Both the position numbers and the translations under genes were made by a program. The notes under the pieces were generated by a model that saw nothing but the letters and a program-made list of their open reading frames with translations, did no database searches and was not told where the DNA came from. Positions 1 through 8,292 of a stretch of DNA of 33,944 bases are shown piece by piece (positions within the stretch are counted from its first letter, which is position 1; every line of letters begins with the position of its first letter). Source of the stretch: Microbacteriaceae bacterium (GTDB lineage Bacteria > Actinomycetota > Actinomycetes > Actinomycetales > Microbacteriaceae); assembly GCA_003852775.1 (NCBI GenBank), contig RDDZ01000027.1:1-33944 (forward strand), read 5' to 3'.

Positions 1-18
1 TAATCCCTCCTTTCAGTA

Positions 19-63
19 ACACGGCGCGGGGAGGCCGGTACGCCGGCCTCCCCGTTGCCGTGT
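19..63 (+). terminator. strong hairpin ahead of the nucleoside ABC transporter genes
   Basis: A 12-bp perfect stem (27-38 with 43-54) closes on a TACG tetraloop and is extended outward by a second 7-bp stem (19-25 with 57-63) across a small bulge. No clear T-run follows. It lies 27 nt before the ATPase start. The first three bases of the window, TAA, could be the stop of an upstream gene; in this transporter family that gene is usually the BMP-type substrate-binding lipoprotein. The hairpin may terminate or protect the upstream transcript so that the binding protein is made in excess. The stem is seen; the role is inferred. Confidence 0.65.
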
Positions 64-77
64 GGCACCCCGATTCC

Positions 78-83
78 TAGATT
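78..83 (+). promoter_or_regulatory. -10 box of a leaderless promoter
   Basis: TAGATT fits the actinobacterial TANNNT -10 pattern and is followed by exactly 6 nt before the ATG at 90. Transcription would start at or next to the start codon. No ribosome binding site is visible, which fits a leaderless mRNA. Confidence 0.55.
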
Positions 84-89
84 GAGAAA

Positions 90-1601
90 ATGAAGCTCGA
101 ACTTCGTGGCATCACCAAGCGGTTCGGTGCCCTGGTCGCGAACGACCACATCGACCTCACCGTCGAGCCGGGCGAGATCCACTGCCTTCTCGGTGAGAAC
201 GGCGCCGGCAAGTCGACGCTGATGAACGTGCTCTACGGCCTCTATCAGGCGGACGAGGGCGAGATCCTGCTGGACAACGAGGTGCAGCGCTTCTCCGGCC
301 CGGGCGACGCCATGAAGGCCGGCATCGGCATGGTCCACCAGCACTTCATGCTGATCCCCGTCTTCACGGTCGCCGAGAACGTCATGCTCGGGCACGAGCA
401 GACCAAGGGACCGGGCGTGCTCGACCTCGCCGCCGCCCGCGCCAAGGTCAGGGAGATCTCCGACCGCTTCGGGTTCGACGTGGACCCGGACGCCGTCGTC
501 GAGGACCTCCCGGTCGGCGTGCAGCAGCGCGTCGAGATCATCAAGGCCCTCTCGCGCGACGCCCAGGTGCTCGTGTTCGACGAGCCCACGGCGGTGCTCA
601 CGCCGCAGGAGACCGACGAGCTCATGGCGATCATGCGCCAGCTCAAGGAGTCGGGTACCGCGATCGTCTTCATCACCCACAAGCTGCGCGAGGTGCGCGA
701 GGTGGCCGACCGCATCACGGTCATCCGCCTCGGCAAGGTCGTCGGCGAGGCCTCGCCGACGGCGAGCAACACCGAGCTCGCCTCGCTCATGGTCGGCCGC
801 CCCGTCGAGCTGACCATCCAGAAGGCTCCCGCCAACCCGGGCGCCGACGCGTTCGTCGTGACCGACCTCTCGGTCATCGACCCGCGCGACCAGTACGTCG
901 TCAAGGACGTCTCCTTCACCGTGCGCGCGGGCGAGATCCTCGCCATCGCGGGCGTGCAGGGCAACGGCCAGACCGAGCTCACCGAGGCGATCCTCGGCAC
1001 GCAGCCGCGCGTGAGCGGCTCGATCAAGCTCGACGGCGTCGAGCTCGTCGGCAAGAGCGTGCGCAAGGTGCTCGACGCGGGCGTCGGCTTCGTGCCCGAG
1101 GACCGCAAGGAGGACGGCCTCGTCGCGGAGTTCACGATCGCCGAGAACCTCATGCTCGACCGCTCCGTCGGCGCTCCGTTCGTGAAGGCCGGCACGCTGC
1201 AGCTCGGCGCGCTCGCCGAGTTCGCCGAGCAGAAGCTCGTCGAGTTCGACATCCGCGCGCAGGGCATCACGACCCACGCCGGACGCCTCTCCGGCGGCAA
1301 CCAGCAGAAGGTCGTGCTCGCGCGCGAGCTGAGCCGCGACCTGCGACTCTTCGTCGCATCCCAGCCCACCCGCGGACTCGACGTCGGATCGATCGAGTTC
1401 GTGCATCAGCAGATCGTCGCGGCACGCGACGCGGGCATCCCGGTCATCGTCGTCTCCACGGAGCTCGACGAGGTCATCGCCCTCGCAGACCGCATCGCGG
1501 TCATGTATCGAGGCGGGATCGTCGGCATCGTGCCCGGCGACACCCCCCGTGACGTGCTCGGCCTCATGATGGCCGGCGAGACGACAGGAGCCGCCGCGTG
1601 A
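90..1601 (+). CDS. nucleoside (BMP-family) ABC transporter, ATP-binding protein
   Basis: A 503-residue double-cassette ATPase that powers uptake of nucleosides with the two permeases downstream. The first cassette has Walker A GENGAGKST at residues 35-43, a signature region with VGVQQRVEI, and Walker B ending in DEPTAVLT. The second has the degenerate Walker A GVQGNGQTE, the signature LSGGNQQKV and a Walker B written ASQPTRGLD, where the usual catalytic acid is missing. This asymmetry is normal for the RbsA/NupO-like double-cassette group, so only the first site is likely fully catalytic. The adjacent permeases resemble NupP/NupQ of Bacillus rather than RbsC, which points to nucleosides. The start at 90 is supported by the leaderless -10 box. 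The end overlaps the next gene by 4 nt (GTGA), so translation is coupled. Confidence 0.93.
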   Translation: MKLELRGITKRFGALVANDHIDLTVEPGEIHCLLGENGAGKSTLMNVLYGLYQADEGEILLDNEVQRFSGPGDAMKAGIGMVHQHFMLIPVFTVAENVMLGHEQTKGPGVLDLAAARAKVREISDRFGFDVDPDAVVEDLPVGVQQRVEIIKALSRDAQVLVFDEPTAVLTPQETDELMAIMRQLKESGTAIVFITHKLREVREVADRITVIRLGKVVGEASPTASNTELASLMVGRPVELTIQKAPANPGADAFVVTDLSVIDPRDQYVVKDVSFTVRAGEILAIAGVQGNGQTELTEAILGTQPRVSGSIKLDGVELVGKSVRKVLDAGVGFVPEDRKEDGLVAEFTIAENLMLDRSVGAPFVKAGTLQLGALAEFAEQKLVEFDIRAQGITTHAGRLSGGNQQKVVLARELSRDLRLFVASQPTRGLDVGSIEFVHQQIVAARDAGIPVIVVSTELDEVIALADRIAVMYRGGIVGIVPGDTPRDVLGLMMAGETTGAAA

Positions 1602-2926
1602 GCGACGAACAGATCCCCGGCAAGGGCCAGGAGCCCGAGCAGGCCGTCGAGGTCGAGCAGGTGCCCGCCGAACAGCGCGCATCCGGCGCCGACGTGCCGC
1701 CCCCGCCCGCCGCCAACCGCATCCTCCGCGAGATCGCCTCGTCGAGCTGGCTGCTGTCGCTGCTCGCGATCGTCATCGCGCTCGTCATCGGCTCGATCCT
1801 CATCGCGTGGACCGACCCGGCCGTGCAGAAGGCGGCCGGCTACTTCTTCTCCCGCCCGGCCGACACCTTCAAGGCCATCTGGGAGGCGATCGCCGGTGCC
1901 TACACCTCGCTCTTCCAGGGCGCGATCTACAACCCGAAGCGCGGCGACTTCATCAACGCGATCAAGCCGCTGACCGAGACGCTCACCTTCGCCACGCCGC
2001 TCATCGCGGCCGGTCTCGGTGTCGCGCTTACCTTCCGCGTCGGCATGTTCAACATCGGTGGTCGCGGTCAGATCCTCATCGCCGCCGCGGCGGCCGGATG
2101 GGTGAGCTGGTCGTTCGAGCTCCCGCCGTTCCTGCACATCCTGTTCGCGACCCTCGCCGCCCTCATCGGCGGTGCGGTGTGGGCCGGCATCGCGGGTGTG
2201 CTCAAGGCGCGCACGGGTGCCCACGAGGTGATCCTCACGATCATGCTCAACTACGTCGCGTACTACCTGATCTCGTACCTGCTCAAGACGCCCGGCGCGT
2301 TGCAGGCACCGGGATCGAACACGCCGAAGTCGCCGCCCGCCCTCGAGTCGGCGATCTTCCCGACGCTGTCCGACCTGATCGGCGTGGGCTCGTACCGCGT
2401 GAACCTCGGCTTCATCCTGGCGATCCTCGCGACCGTGTGGCTGTGGTACCTGCTCAACCGCTCGAGCATGGGCTTCCGCTTCCGTGCCGTCGGCGAGAAC
2501 CCGCACGCCGCCCGCACCGCCGGCATCAGCGTCAAGAGCACCTACGTGCTCGCGATGGTGCTCTCGGGTGCCCTGCTCGGTCTCGCGGGCGCCTCGCAGG
2601 TGCTCGGCACGACGACGACCGGCTTCGCGGCAGGCGTCGACGCCGGCATCGGCTTCGACGCCATCACCGTGGCGCTGCTCGGCCGCTCCCGTCCGTGGGG
2701 GGTGTTCTTCTCGGGCCTCCTCTTCGGCGCGCTCAAGGCCGGCGGCTACACGATGCAGGCCAGTGAGGGCATCCCGATCGACATCGTGCTCGTCGTGCAG
2801 TCGGTCATCGTGCTCCTCATCGCGGCGCCGCCTCTCGTGCGCGCGGTCTTCCGCCTGCCCTCTCCCGATGCGACCGCGACCGTGCGACCTGCCAAGGCCA
2901 CGGCCAAGAAGGTGGTGACCAAGTGA
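1598..2926 (+). CDS. nucleoside ABC transporter permease 1
   Basis: A 442-residue inner-membrane permease of the BPD_transp_2 type (NupP/YufP-like). It starts with GTG inside the stop of the ATPase gene. A hydrophilic N-terminal tail of about 50 residues precedes the first membrane helix (about 51-71), followed by a further set of hydrophobic helices and the family stretch FNIGGRGQILIAAAAAGWV, then VGENPHAARTAGI in a cytoplasmic loop where this family contacts the ATPase. The C-terminus is lysine-rich. It should pair with the next gene as the heterodimeric channel. The long acidic and proline-rich N-tail is an unremarkable extension compared with shorter homologues. The substrate is inferred from the downstream cytidine deaminase and thymidine phosphorylase. 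Confidence 0.92.
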   Translation: MSDEQIPGKGQEPEQAVEVEQVPAEQRASGADVPPPPAANRILREIASSSWLLSLLAIVIALVIGSILIAWTDPAVQKAAGYFFSRPADTFKAIWEAIAGAYTSLFQGAIYNPKRGDFINAIKPLTETLTFATPLIAAGLGVALTFRVGMFNIGGRGQILIAAAAAGWVSWSFELPPFLHILFATLAALIGGAVWAGIAGVLKARTGAHEVILTIMLNYVAYYLISYLLKTPGALQAPGSNTPKSPPALESAIFPTLSDLIGVGSYRVNLGFILAILATVWLWYLLNRSSMGFRFRAVGENPHAARTAGISVKSTYVLAMVLSGALLGLAGASQVLGTTTTGFAAGVDAGIGFDAITVALLGRSRPWGVFFSGLLFGALKAGGYTMQASEGIPIDIVLVVQSVIVLLIAAPPLVRAVFRLPSPDATATVRPAKATAKKVVTK

Positions 2927-4209
2927 CCACGACCGCTCCGGCCCCCGCCAACGCGGCCCCCATCGTCCACGAGAAGGCGCTCGTCCGCAGCTGGAAGACG
3001 CCCATCGTCCTCGGCGTCTTCGCGCTCGTCGGACTCCTCATGGCGTTCGTCTTCCCCGCCTCGGGCGAGACCACGTTCGGCCTCTCGACCGAGCGCGACG
3101 CGATCCAGCTCGCGCCGCTCGTCGTGCCGACCCAGGCGACGGTCGTCATCACGTCGCTGCTGCTCGTCGTCGCCGCGCTCGGCGCCCTCGCGTACGTGAA
3201 GTTCGGCAAGGGGCACGCCCCGCTGTGGCTGTCGATCGTGTTCGCGGTGCTGTTCCTCGTGACCTTCCTCACGTGGGTCGCGGCCGGCAAGACCATCCCC
3301 GTCCCGGGCATGCTCGTCGGCACCGTGGCGCTCAGCGTGCCGCTCATCTTCGGCGCCCTCGGCGGCGTCGTGTCGGAGCGCGCGGGCGTCGTCAACATCG
3401 CGATCGAGGGCCAGCTGCTCTTCGGCGCCTTCTCGGCGGCCGTCGTCGGCTCCCTCACCGGCAGCCCCTGGGCGGGGCTGTTCGCGGCCATGGTCGGCGC
3501 GGTGCTCGTGTCGTTCGTGCTCGCCGCCTTCTCGATCAAGTACCTCGTCGACCAGGTCATCGTGGGTGTCGTTCTCAACGTGCTCGTCACGGGTCTCACG
3601 AGCTTCTTCTACTCGAAGGTGCTCACGTCCGACCCGGCGTTCAACAAGCCGACCAAGTTCGAGGTGCTGCCGATCCCGCTGCTCTCGGACATCCCGATCC
3701 TCGGGCCCGTGCTGTTCCGGCAGACGCTCATCGTCTACCTCATGTACATCGCGGTGTTCCTCGTCTGGTTCGGCCTGTTCAAGACCCGCTGGGGCCTCCG
3801 CGTCCGCGCGGTGGGCGAGCACCCGACCGCCGCCGACACGGTGGGTATCAGCGTCAACAGCACGCGGTTCTGGAACGTGTCGCTCGCGGGCGCGATCGTC
3901 GGCATCGGCGGCGCGTACTACACGCTCGACGTCGTCGGCCAGTTCGGCAAGGAGATGACCAACGGTGCGGGCTTCATCGCCCTGGCCGCGGTGATCTTCG
4001 GACGCTGGGACCCCATCCGGGCCACCCTCGCGGGCCTGCTGTTCGGCTTCGCGACGAACCTGCAGAGCGTGCTCGGCATCATCGGCTCGCCGGTGCCGTC
4101 CGACTTCATGCTCATGCTGCCGTACGTCGTGACGATCTTCGCGGTCGCGGGCCTCGTGGGCGTCTCGCGCGGTCCCGCCGCGGCCGGAAAGCCGTACATC
4201 AAGTCATGA
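2923..4209 (+). CDS. nucleoside ABC transporter permease 2
   Basis: A 428-residue permease (NupQ/YufQ-like) that begins at a GTG overlapping the previous stop by 4 nt. It has about ten hydrophobic segments and the family motifs ERAGVVNIAIEGQLL and VGEHPTAADTVGI, which parallel the motifs in permease 1, as expected for paralogous halves of one channel. Its stop overlaps the cytidine deaminase start by 4 nt (ATGA), which places uptake and deamination of nucleosides in one translationally coupled unit. Confidence 0.92.
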   Translation: MTTTAPAPANAAPIVHEKALVRSWKTPIVLGVFALVGLLMAFVFPASGETTFGLSTERDAIQLAPLVVPTQATVVITSLLLVVAALGALAYVKFGKGHAPLWLSIVFAVLFLVTFLTWVAAGKTIPVPGMLVGTVALSVPLIFGALGGVVSERAGVVNIAIEGQLLFGAFSAAVVGSLTGSPWAGLFAAMVGAVLVSFVLAAFSIKYLVDQVIVGVVLNVLVTGLTSFFYSKVLTSDPAFNKPTKFEVLPIPLLSDIPILGPVLFRQTLIVYLMYIAVFLVWFGLFKTRWGLRVRAVGEHPTAADTVGISVNSTRFWNVSLAGAIVGIGGAYYTLDVVGQFGKEMTNGAGFIALAAVIFGRWDPIRATLAGLLFGFATNLQSVLGIIGSPVPSDFMLMLPYVVTIFAVAGLVGVSRGPAAAGKPYIKS

Positions 4210-4619
4210 CGGACATCAGCCAGGAGACCTGGCAGGCGCTGCGGGAGGCCGCGAACGCGGCCATCCCGCACGCCTACGTCCCGTACTCGAAGTTCCCGGT
4301 GGGCGTCGCGGCGCTCGTCGACGACGGCCGCATCATCTGGGGCTGCAACGTCGAGAACGCCTCCTACGGGCTGACGCTGTGCGCCGAGTGCGCCCTCGTC
4401 TCGACGCTGCACATGACGGGCGGCGGCAAGCTCGTGGCGTTCACGTGCGTCGACGGCAAGGGGCAGATCCTCATGCCGTGCGGCCGCTGCCGCCAGCTCC
4501 TCTTCGAGCACTCGGCCGAGGGGATGCTGCTCGAGACGGTGTCCGGCATCAAGACGATCGACGAGGTCATCCCCGACGCCTTCGGGCCGCGGACCCTCGA
4601 GGAGTACGCCGCGGACTGA
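4206..4619 (+). CDS. cdd: cytidine deaminase
   Basis: A 137-residue homotetramer-type enzyme that converts cytidine or deoxycytidine to uridine or deoxyuridine with release of ammonia. The zinc site is complete: CAEC (cysteine ligand and the catalytic glutamate) and PCGRCRQ with two more cysteines. The sequence CNVENASYGLTLCAE is typical of the family. I chose the ATG at 4206, which overlaps the permease stop; the open frame extends far upstream but only as a shadow of the permease gene. Deoxyuridine from this step feeds the thymidine phosphorylase encoded next. Confidence 0.96.
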   Translation: MTDISQETWQALREAANAAIPHAYVPYSKFPVGVAALVDDGRIIWGCNVENASYGLTLCAECALVSTLHMTGGGKLVAFTCVDGKGQILMPCGRCRQLLFEHSAEGMLLETVSGIKTIDEVIPDAFGPRTLEEYAAD

Positions 4620-4658
4620 CGCGACCCGCGCATCCGCGCATCACGAAAGGACGAGCTC

Positions 4659-5948
4659 ATGGTCGAGCCCTTCGACACCGTCGACCTCATCCACCGCAAG
4701 CGCGACAAAGGCGAGCTGACGGCGGACGAGATCCGCTGGCTGGTCGACGCCTACACGCGCGGCTACGTGGCCGACGAGCAGATGTCGGCCTTCGCGATGG
4801 CGGTCTTCCTCAACGGGATGACCTCGGACGAGATCCGCGAACTCACCCTCGCGATGGTCGCGAGCGGCGAGCGGCTCGACTTCTCGGGCCTCGGGAAGAC
4901 GACGACCGACAAGCACTCGACGGGTGGCGTGGGCGACAAGATCACCCTCCCGCTCGCCCCGCTCGTCGCGTCGTTCGGTGTGGCGGTGCCGCAGCTCTCG
5001 GGTCGCGGCCTGGGGCACACGGGCGGCACGCTCGACAAGCTCGAGTCGATCCCCGGATGGCGCGCGCGCCTGACGAACGAGGAGTTCCTCGCCCAGCTCG
5101 GCTCGGTCGGCGCCGTCGTGTGCGCCGCGGGGGCCGACCTCGCTCCCGCCGACGGCAAGCTCTACGCCCTGCGCGACATCACGGGCACCGTCGAGGCGAT
5201 CCCGCTCATCGCGTCGTCGATCATGTCGAAGAAGATCGCGGAGGGCACGGCGTCGCTCGTGCTCGACGTGAAGTTCGGCGGCGGCGCGTTCATGAAGGAC
5301 TACGACCGCGCGCGGGAGCTCGCCGAGACGATGGTGCGCCTCGGCAACGAGGCGGGCGTCGTAACGCGCGCGCTCCTCACCGACATGAACGTGCCCCTCG
5401 GCCTCGCGATCGGCAACGCGAACGAGGTGCGCGAGTCGGTCGAGGTGCTCGCCGGCGGCGGCCCCGCGGACGTGGTGGAGCTCACGCTCGCCCTCGCGCG
5501 CGAGATGCTCGACATGGCCGGTCTGCCGGACGCCGACGTCGAGGCCGCCCTCAAGGACGGCCGCGCGATGGACACCTGGCGCGCGATGATCACGGCCCAG
5601 GGCGGCGACCCCGACGCCCCGCTCCCGGTGGCGCGGCACTCGCACGTTGTCACTGCGTCCGAGGACGGCGTGCTCGCGACCCAGGAGGCGCTGCCGTTCG
5701 GCGTCGCCGCGTGGCGCCTCGGCGCGGGTCGGGCCCGCAAGGAGGACCCGGTCGTGCACGCGGCGGGCATCGACCTGCACAAGAAGCCCGGTGACCCGGT
5801 GCGCGCGGGCGAGCCGCTCTTCACGATGCACGCCGACGACGAGGCCCGCTTCCCGCGAGCGCTCGAGGCCCTCGAGGGCGCGTACTCGATCGCGCCCGCC
5901 GGGGCCGAGCTGCCCGAGCGCCCCCTCATCCGCTCCCGCATCGCGTAG
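4659..5948 (+). CDS. deoA: thymidine (pyrimidine-nucleoside) phosphorylase
   Basis: A 429-residue dimeric enzyme that phosphorolyses thymidine, deoxyuridine and perhaps uridine to the base and (deoxy)ribose-1-phosphate. The family signature SGRGLGHTGGTLDKLE and the substrate/phosphate region KHSTGGVGDK are intact. The C-terminal alpha/beta domain includes a histidine-rich HAAGIDLHKK stretch. A ribosome binding site (AAAGGA, about 4645-4650) lies 8 nt ahead of the ATG, in contrast to the leaderless genes around it, as expected for an internal operon gene. It is the last gene of the transporter operon; two palindromic repeats follow. Confidence 0.95.
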   Translation: MVEPFDTVDLIHRKRDKGELTADEIRWLVDAYTRGYVADEQMSAFAMAVFLNGMTSDEIRELTLAMVASGERLDFSGLGKTTTDKHSTGGVGDKITLPLAPLVASFGVAVPQLSGRGLGHTGGTLDKLESIPGWRARLTNEEFLAQLGSVGAVVCAAGADLAPADGKLYALRDITGTVEAIPLIASSIMSKKIAEGTASLVLDVKFGGGAFMKDYDRARELAETMVRLGNEAGVVTRALLTDMNVPLGLAIGNANEVRESVEVLAGGGPADVVELTLALAREMLDMAGLPDADVEAALKDGRAMDTWRAMITAQGGDPDAPLPVARHSHVVTASEDGVLATQEALPFGVAAWRLGAGRARKEDPVVHAAGIDLHKKPGDPVRAGEPLFTMHADDEARFPRALEALEGAYSIAPAGAELPERPLIRSRIA

Positions 5949-5973
5949 CCGCGGCGCCGCATCCGCCGCACCG

Positions 5974-6011
5974 CCGCGCCGTATCGCGTCCGCCGCTCCG
6001 TATCGCGCCCG
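5974..6011. repeat. 19-bp tandem duplication
   Basis: Two adjacent 19-bp units (5974-5992 and 5993-6011) match at all but two positions and share the core CCGTATCGCG. They lie between the deoA stop and the first 56-bp palindrome. No function is evident; slippage in GC-rich spacer DNA is enough to explain them. Confidence 0.6.
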
Positions 6012-6017
6012 CATCCC

Positions 6018-6073
6018 GAGGTGTCACTTTCCGTCGCCTGAACACGCCCCGGCGCGACCGAAACTGACACCTC
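6018..6073. repeat. 56-bp palindromic repeat, copy 1
   Basis: The left arm 6018-6037 (GAGGTGTCACTTTCCGTCGC) and right arm 6054-6073 are inverted repeats with 2 mismatches in 20, separated by a 16-bp loop. The copy sits between the convergent ends of deoA and the DUF559 gene. It could work as a bidirectional terminator or be a REP/MITE-like sequence. Confidence 0.9.
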
Positions 6074-6091
6074 TCGACTGCCGTGCAGTTC

Positions 6092-6147
6092 GAGGTGTCA
6101 CCGTCTGTCGTCCCGCGCGCTGGCCGCACGACGGGAAGTGACTCCTC
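6092..6147. repeat. 56-bp palindromic repeat, copy 2 (degenerate)
   Basis: The arms 6092-6111 and 6128-6147 pair with about 5 mismatches in 20. Total length and loop size (16 bp) equal the other copies. Its right end reaches 2 bases into the stop codon of the DUF559 gene (6146-6148 on the reverse strand), so the repeat abuts that gene directly. Confidence 0.82.
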
Positions 6148-7054
6148 ACCCGGGCCAACCCCGCGACGTGAGGCGGCGACGGACGGATGCCACGAGGCGC
6201 CCCGTATCGGCGAGGTCGTCCGCGGTGGCGCGGACTATCGACCAGCCCGCATCCTCGAGGTCGGCGAATCGGCGGAGGTCGCGCATCCACTGCCGACGTT
6301 CGACGCGGTGGTGATCGCCTTCGTAGTCGACGCCGACCCGGTATGCGGGGAACGCGAGGTCGATTTCGGCGACGAGACCGCCTCCCGCCGCACGCACCTC
6401 GAGGTTCGGGGAGGCCGGAGGCAGGCCGGCGTCCCGGAAGCGGAGCCTCAGGTGGGACTCGGGAGGTGAGTCCGCGCGGTCGCTCAGCCGAAGCGCCGCC
6501 GCCGCGCGGGTCAGCGCGCCGCGACGTCCGGGATGCCGTCGCACCATCTCGTGCACGTCGCCCAGCCGCGCGAGCGGGTCCCTGCGCCAGATCACGCGGT
6601 CGCCGGCGGCGACGAGGTCGTGGCGCGAGAGGTGCGCCGCGAGGTCGCACCAGGTGCGCTCCGGCGTCGTGAGGGGGAGTCCCTCGCGCGAGGTGAGCTC
6701 CGCGGGAGTGATGACGAAGTGGTGGCCGACGACCCCCGAGAGCCGCGTGGGCCGCTGGCGGTGCGGATGGCCGACATGCAGACGCTCGTCGTCGGCGAGC
6801 TCGCGGGGCAGGGGGATCCCCCACAGCAGGGCGGCGGTGGGGCCGCAGTAGAAGGCGTCCGGGCGCAGGACGGCCGCGAGAGCCCGGCACCGGTCGACGA
6901 GCGATTCGGATGTGGCGGTCTCGCGGACGCCGCGGAACGGGGTGCGGAGGTCCGAGCGTCGGAGCCGGTTCGGGTCGACACCGATGCGGAGGGCGTCGCG
7001 CACGGCGAACGCCGGATGCGGGAGCGCGTCGGGGAGCGGAGCGGGCGCGGGCAC
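6146..7054 (-). CDS. DUF559-type endonuclease-fold protein with N-terminal AbiEi-like region
   Basis: A 302-residue soluble protein of unproven function. The last ~100 residues look like the DUF559 (VSR-like, PD-(D/E)xK) nuclease fold: Glu199 in PPESHLR, Asp232 in EIDLAFP and Glu245 in VDYEGDHH are candidate active-site positions, followed by RRFADLEDAGW and an arginine-rich tail. The first ~190 residues contain GPTAALLWGIPLP and TTPERTWCDLA, patterns I associate with AbiEi-like winged-helix proteins of actinobacteria. Such proteins are often multicopy in Microbacteriaceae and usually annotated hypothetical. Two 56-bp palindromes lie on each side of this gene. It could be a defence or repair nuclease, or connected with the repeats; neither is shown. 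The ATG at 7054 is the best in-frame start. Confidence 0.8.
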   Translation of the reverse strand: MPAPAPLPDALPHPAFAVRDALRIGVDPNRLRRSDLRTPFRGVRETATSESLVDRCRALAAVLRPDAFYCGPTAALLWGIPLPRELADDERLHVGHPHRQRPTRLSGVVGHHFVITPAELTSREGLPLTTPERTWCDLAAHLSRHDLVAAGDRVIWRRDPLARLGDVHEMVRRHPGRRGALTRAAAALRLSDRADSPPESHLRLRFRDAGLPPASPNLEVRAAGGGLVAEIDLAFPAYRVGVDYEGDHHRVERRQWMRDLRRFADLEDAGWSIVRATADDLADTGRLVASVRRRLTSRGWPG

Positions 7055-7148
7055 GCATCCGAGGGTCGCGCGCGTCCGCGCTCGGTCGCCCGCCGCATCC
7101 GCGATCCGTGGAAAGCACCACCGCGGTCGCGCTGTGGTGGGTGAGAAC

Positions 7149-7204
7149 GAGGTGTCACTTCCCGTCGCGAGCGGGTACGCTCACGCGACCGAAACCGACA
7201 CCTC
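7149..7204. repeat. 56-bp palindromic repeat, copy 3
   Basis: The arms 7149-7168 and 7185-7204 pair with 4 mismatches in 20 around a 16-bp loop. It lies 94 bp upstream of the DUF559 start, between that gene and the nucleoside hydrolase, both on the reverse strand. A terminator role here would separate the two genes. Confidence 0.87.
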
Positions 7205-7252
7205 AAGCCCGCGGACGGTGCGGGTCCACCCCAAGCCCGCGGACGGCGCGGG
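7204..7252. repeat. direct repeat pair between palindromes 3 and 4
   Basis: CAAGCCCGCGGACGGTGCGG and its following G (7204-7224) recur at 7232-7252 with one change in 21 positions. The pair lies in the short spacer between the third and fourth palindromes. Nothing else is visible in this spacer. Confidence 0.65.
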
Positions 7253-7269
7253 CCGGCGAAACGGTGCAC

Positions 7270-7325
7270 GAGGTGCCACTTTCGGTCGCGCGGGCAGCGG
7301 CGCCGGCGACCGAAAGTGACACCTC
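7270..7325. repeat. 56-bp palindromic repeat, copy 4 (most symmetric)
   Basis: The arms 7270-7289 and 7306-7325 pair with a single mismatch in 20; the right arm reads GCGACCGAAAGTGACACCTC. The loop is again 16 bp. It begins 13 bp beyond the nucleoside hydrolase stop, where it would act as a terminator for that gene. Confidence 0.92.
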
Positions 7326-7338
7326 GGAGATCAGGGGG

Positions 7339-8286
7339 TTACGCCTCCGGGTCGCCGATGCGCTCGAGGGCGTCGACGACGAGGTCCCAGAAGCGCGCCT
7401 CGTCGATGCCGAGGGCGACCTGCGTGGTGCAGTCGGCGGGGGCCGGGCGACGGAGGTCGGCCACGGTCATGCCGAGCGTCAGCGAGCCCGAGAGCTCGAC
7501 GTCGAGCGGTGCCTTGACGACCTCCAGGACGGCGGGGTCGATGATGTACGCGACCGTGACCGGGTCGTGCACGGGCGGGGAGGTGAAGCCCTGCGCCTCG
7601 AGGTAGGTGGCGCCGAAGAAGTCGAGCAGCTCGCCCACGAAGACCGACGGCTTGGTGCCGACCGCCGCGATGCGCTCGCGCACCTCGGGGGTCGCGAGCG
7701 CCTTGTGGGTCACGTCGATGCCGACCATCGTGACGGGCCACGACTCGTTGAAGACGATGTGCGCGGCCTCGGGGTCGATGACGATGTTGAACTCGCTCGT
7801 CGGGCTCCAGTTGCCGCCGTGCACGCCGCCGCCCATGAGCACGACCTCGCGCACGCGGGGGACGATCCGCGGCTCGAGGCGCGCGGCGAGCGCGATGTTG
7901 GTGAGGGCGCCGGTCGGCACGAGGGTGATGGTGCCGGGCTCCGACTCCATGATCGTGTCGATGATGAGCTGGACGGCGCTGCGCGGGTCGACCTCGAAGG
8001 CCGGCTCGGGCAGCACGGGGCCGTCGAGGCCCGAGTCGCCGTGGATGTCGGGGGCGTACTCGACGGTGCGCACGAGCGGGCGGGCCGAGCCGCGCGCGAA
8101 CGGGACGCCCGTGATGCCCGCGATGCGCGCGACGGAGAGCGCGTTGCGGGTGACGTTCTCGATGCCCGCGTTGCCCATGACGGTCGTCACCGCCGCGAGC
8201 TCGATGTCGGGGTTGCCGTGCGCGAGCAGGAGCGCGATGGCGTCGTCGTGGCCGGGGTCGCAGTCGAGGATGATCCGTCGGGGCAT
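7339..8286 (-). CDS. inosine-uridine-type nucleoside hydrolase
   Basis: A 315-residue calcium-dependent N-ribohydrolase that cleaves ribonucleosides to free base and ribose. The diagnostic calcium/ribose motif DCDPGHDD lies at residues 8-15, and the conserved EFNIVIDPEAA follows VLMGGGVHGGNWSP. The length matches the RihA/RihB/IunH family; the exact substrate (pyrimidine, purine or both) cannot be read from the sequence. It is divergent from the SAHH-like gene, across a 73-bp AT-rich intergenic region. The ATG at 8286 sits 6 nt after a TACGAT box, so a leaderless mRNA is likely. It complements the phosphorolytic enzymes nearby by giving ribose rather than ribose-1-phosphate. Confidence 0.93.
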   Translation of the reverse strand: MPRRIILDCDPGHDDAIALLLAHGNPDIELAAVTTVMGNAGIENVTRNALSVARIAGITGVPFARGSARPLVRTVEYAPDIHGDSGLDGPVLPEPAFEVDPRSAVQLIIDTIMESEPGTITLVPTGALTNIALAARLEPRIVPRVREVVLMGGGVHGGNWSPTSEFNIVIDPEAAHIVFNESWPVTMVGIDVTHKALATPEVRERIAAVGTKPSVFVGELLDFFGATYLEAQGFTSPPVHDPVTVAYIIDPAVLEVVKAPLDVELSGSLTLGMTVADLRRPAPADCTTQVALGIDEARFWDLVVDALERIGDPEA

Positions 8287-8292
8287 GTGCCC

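Noticed and set aside
6024-7121. 365-codon reverse frame overlapping the DUF559 gene in another frame
   Set aside because: Proline- and arginine-rich shadow; the 302-residue frame has the DUF559 motifs and starts and stops sensibly.
6018-7325. CRISPR array from the regularly sized repeats
   Set aside because: The repeats are palindromes of 56 bp with irregular distances and a coding gene between them; no spacer-repeat periodicity and no cas genes.
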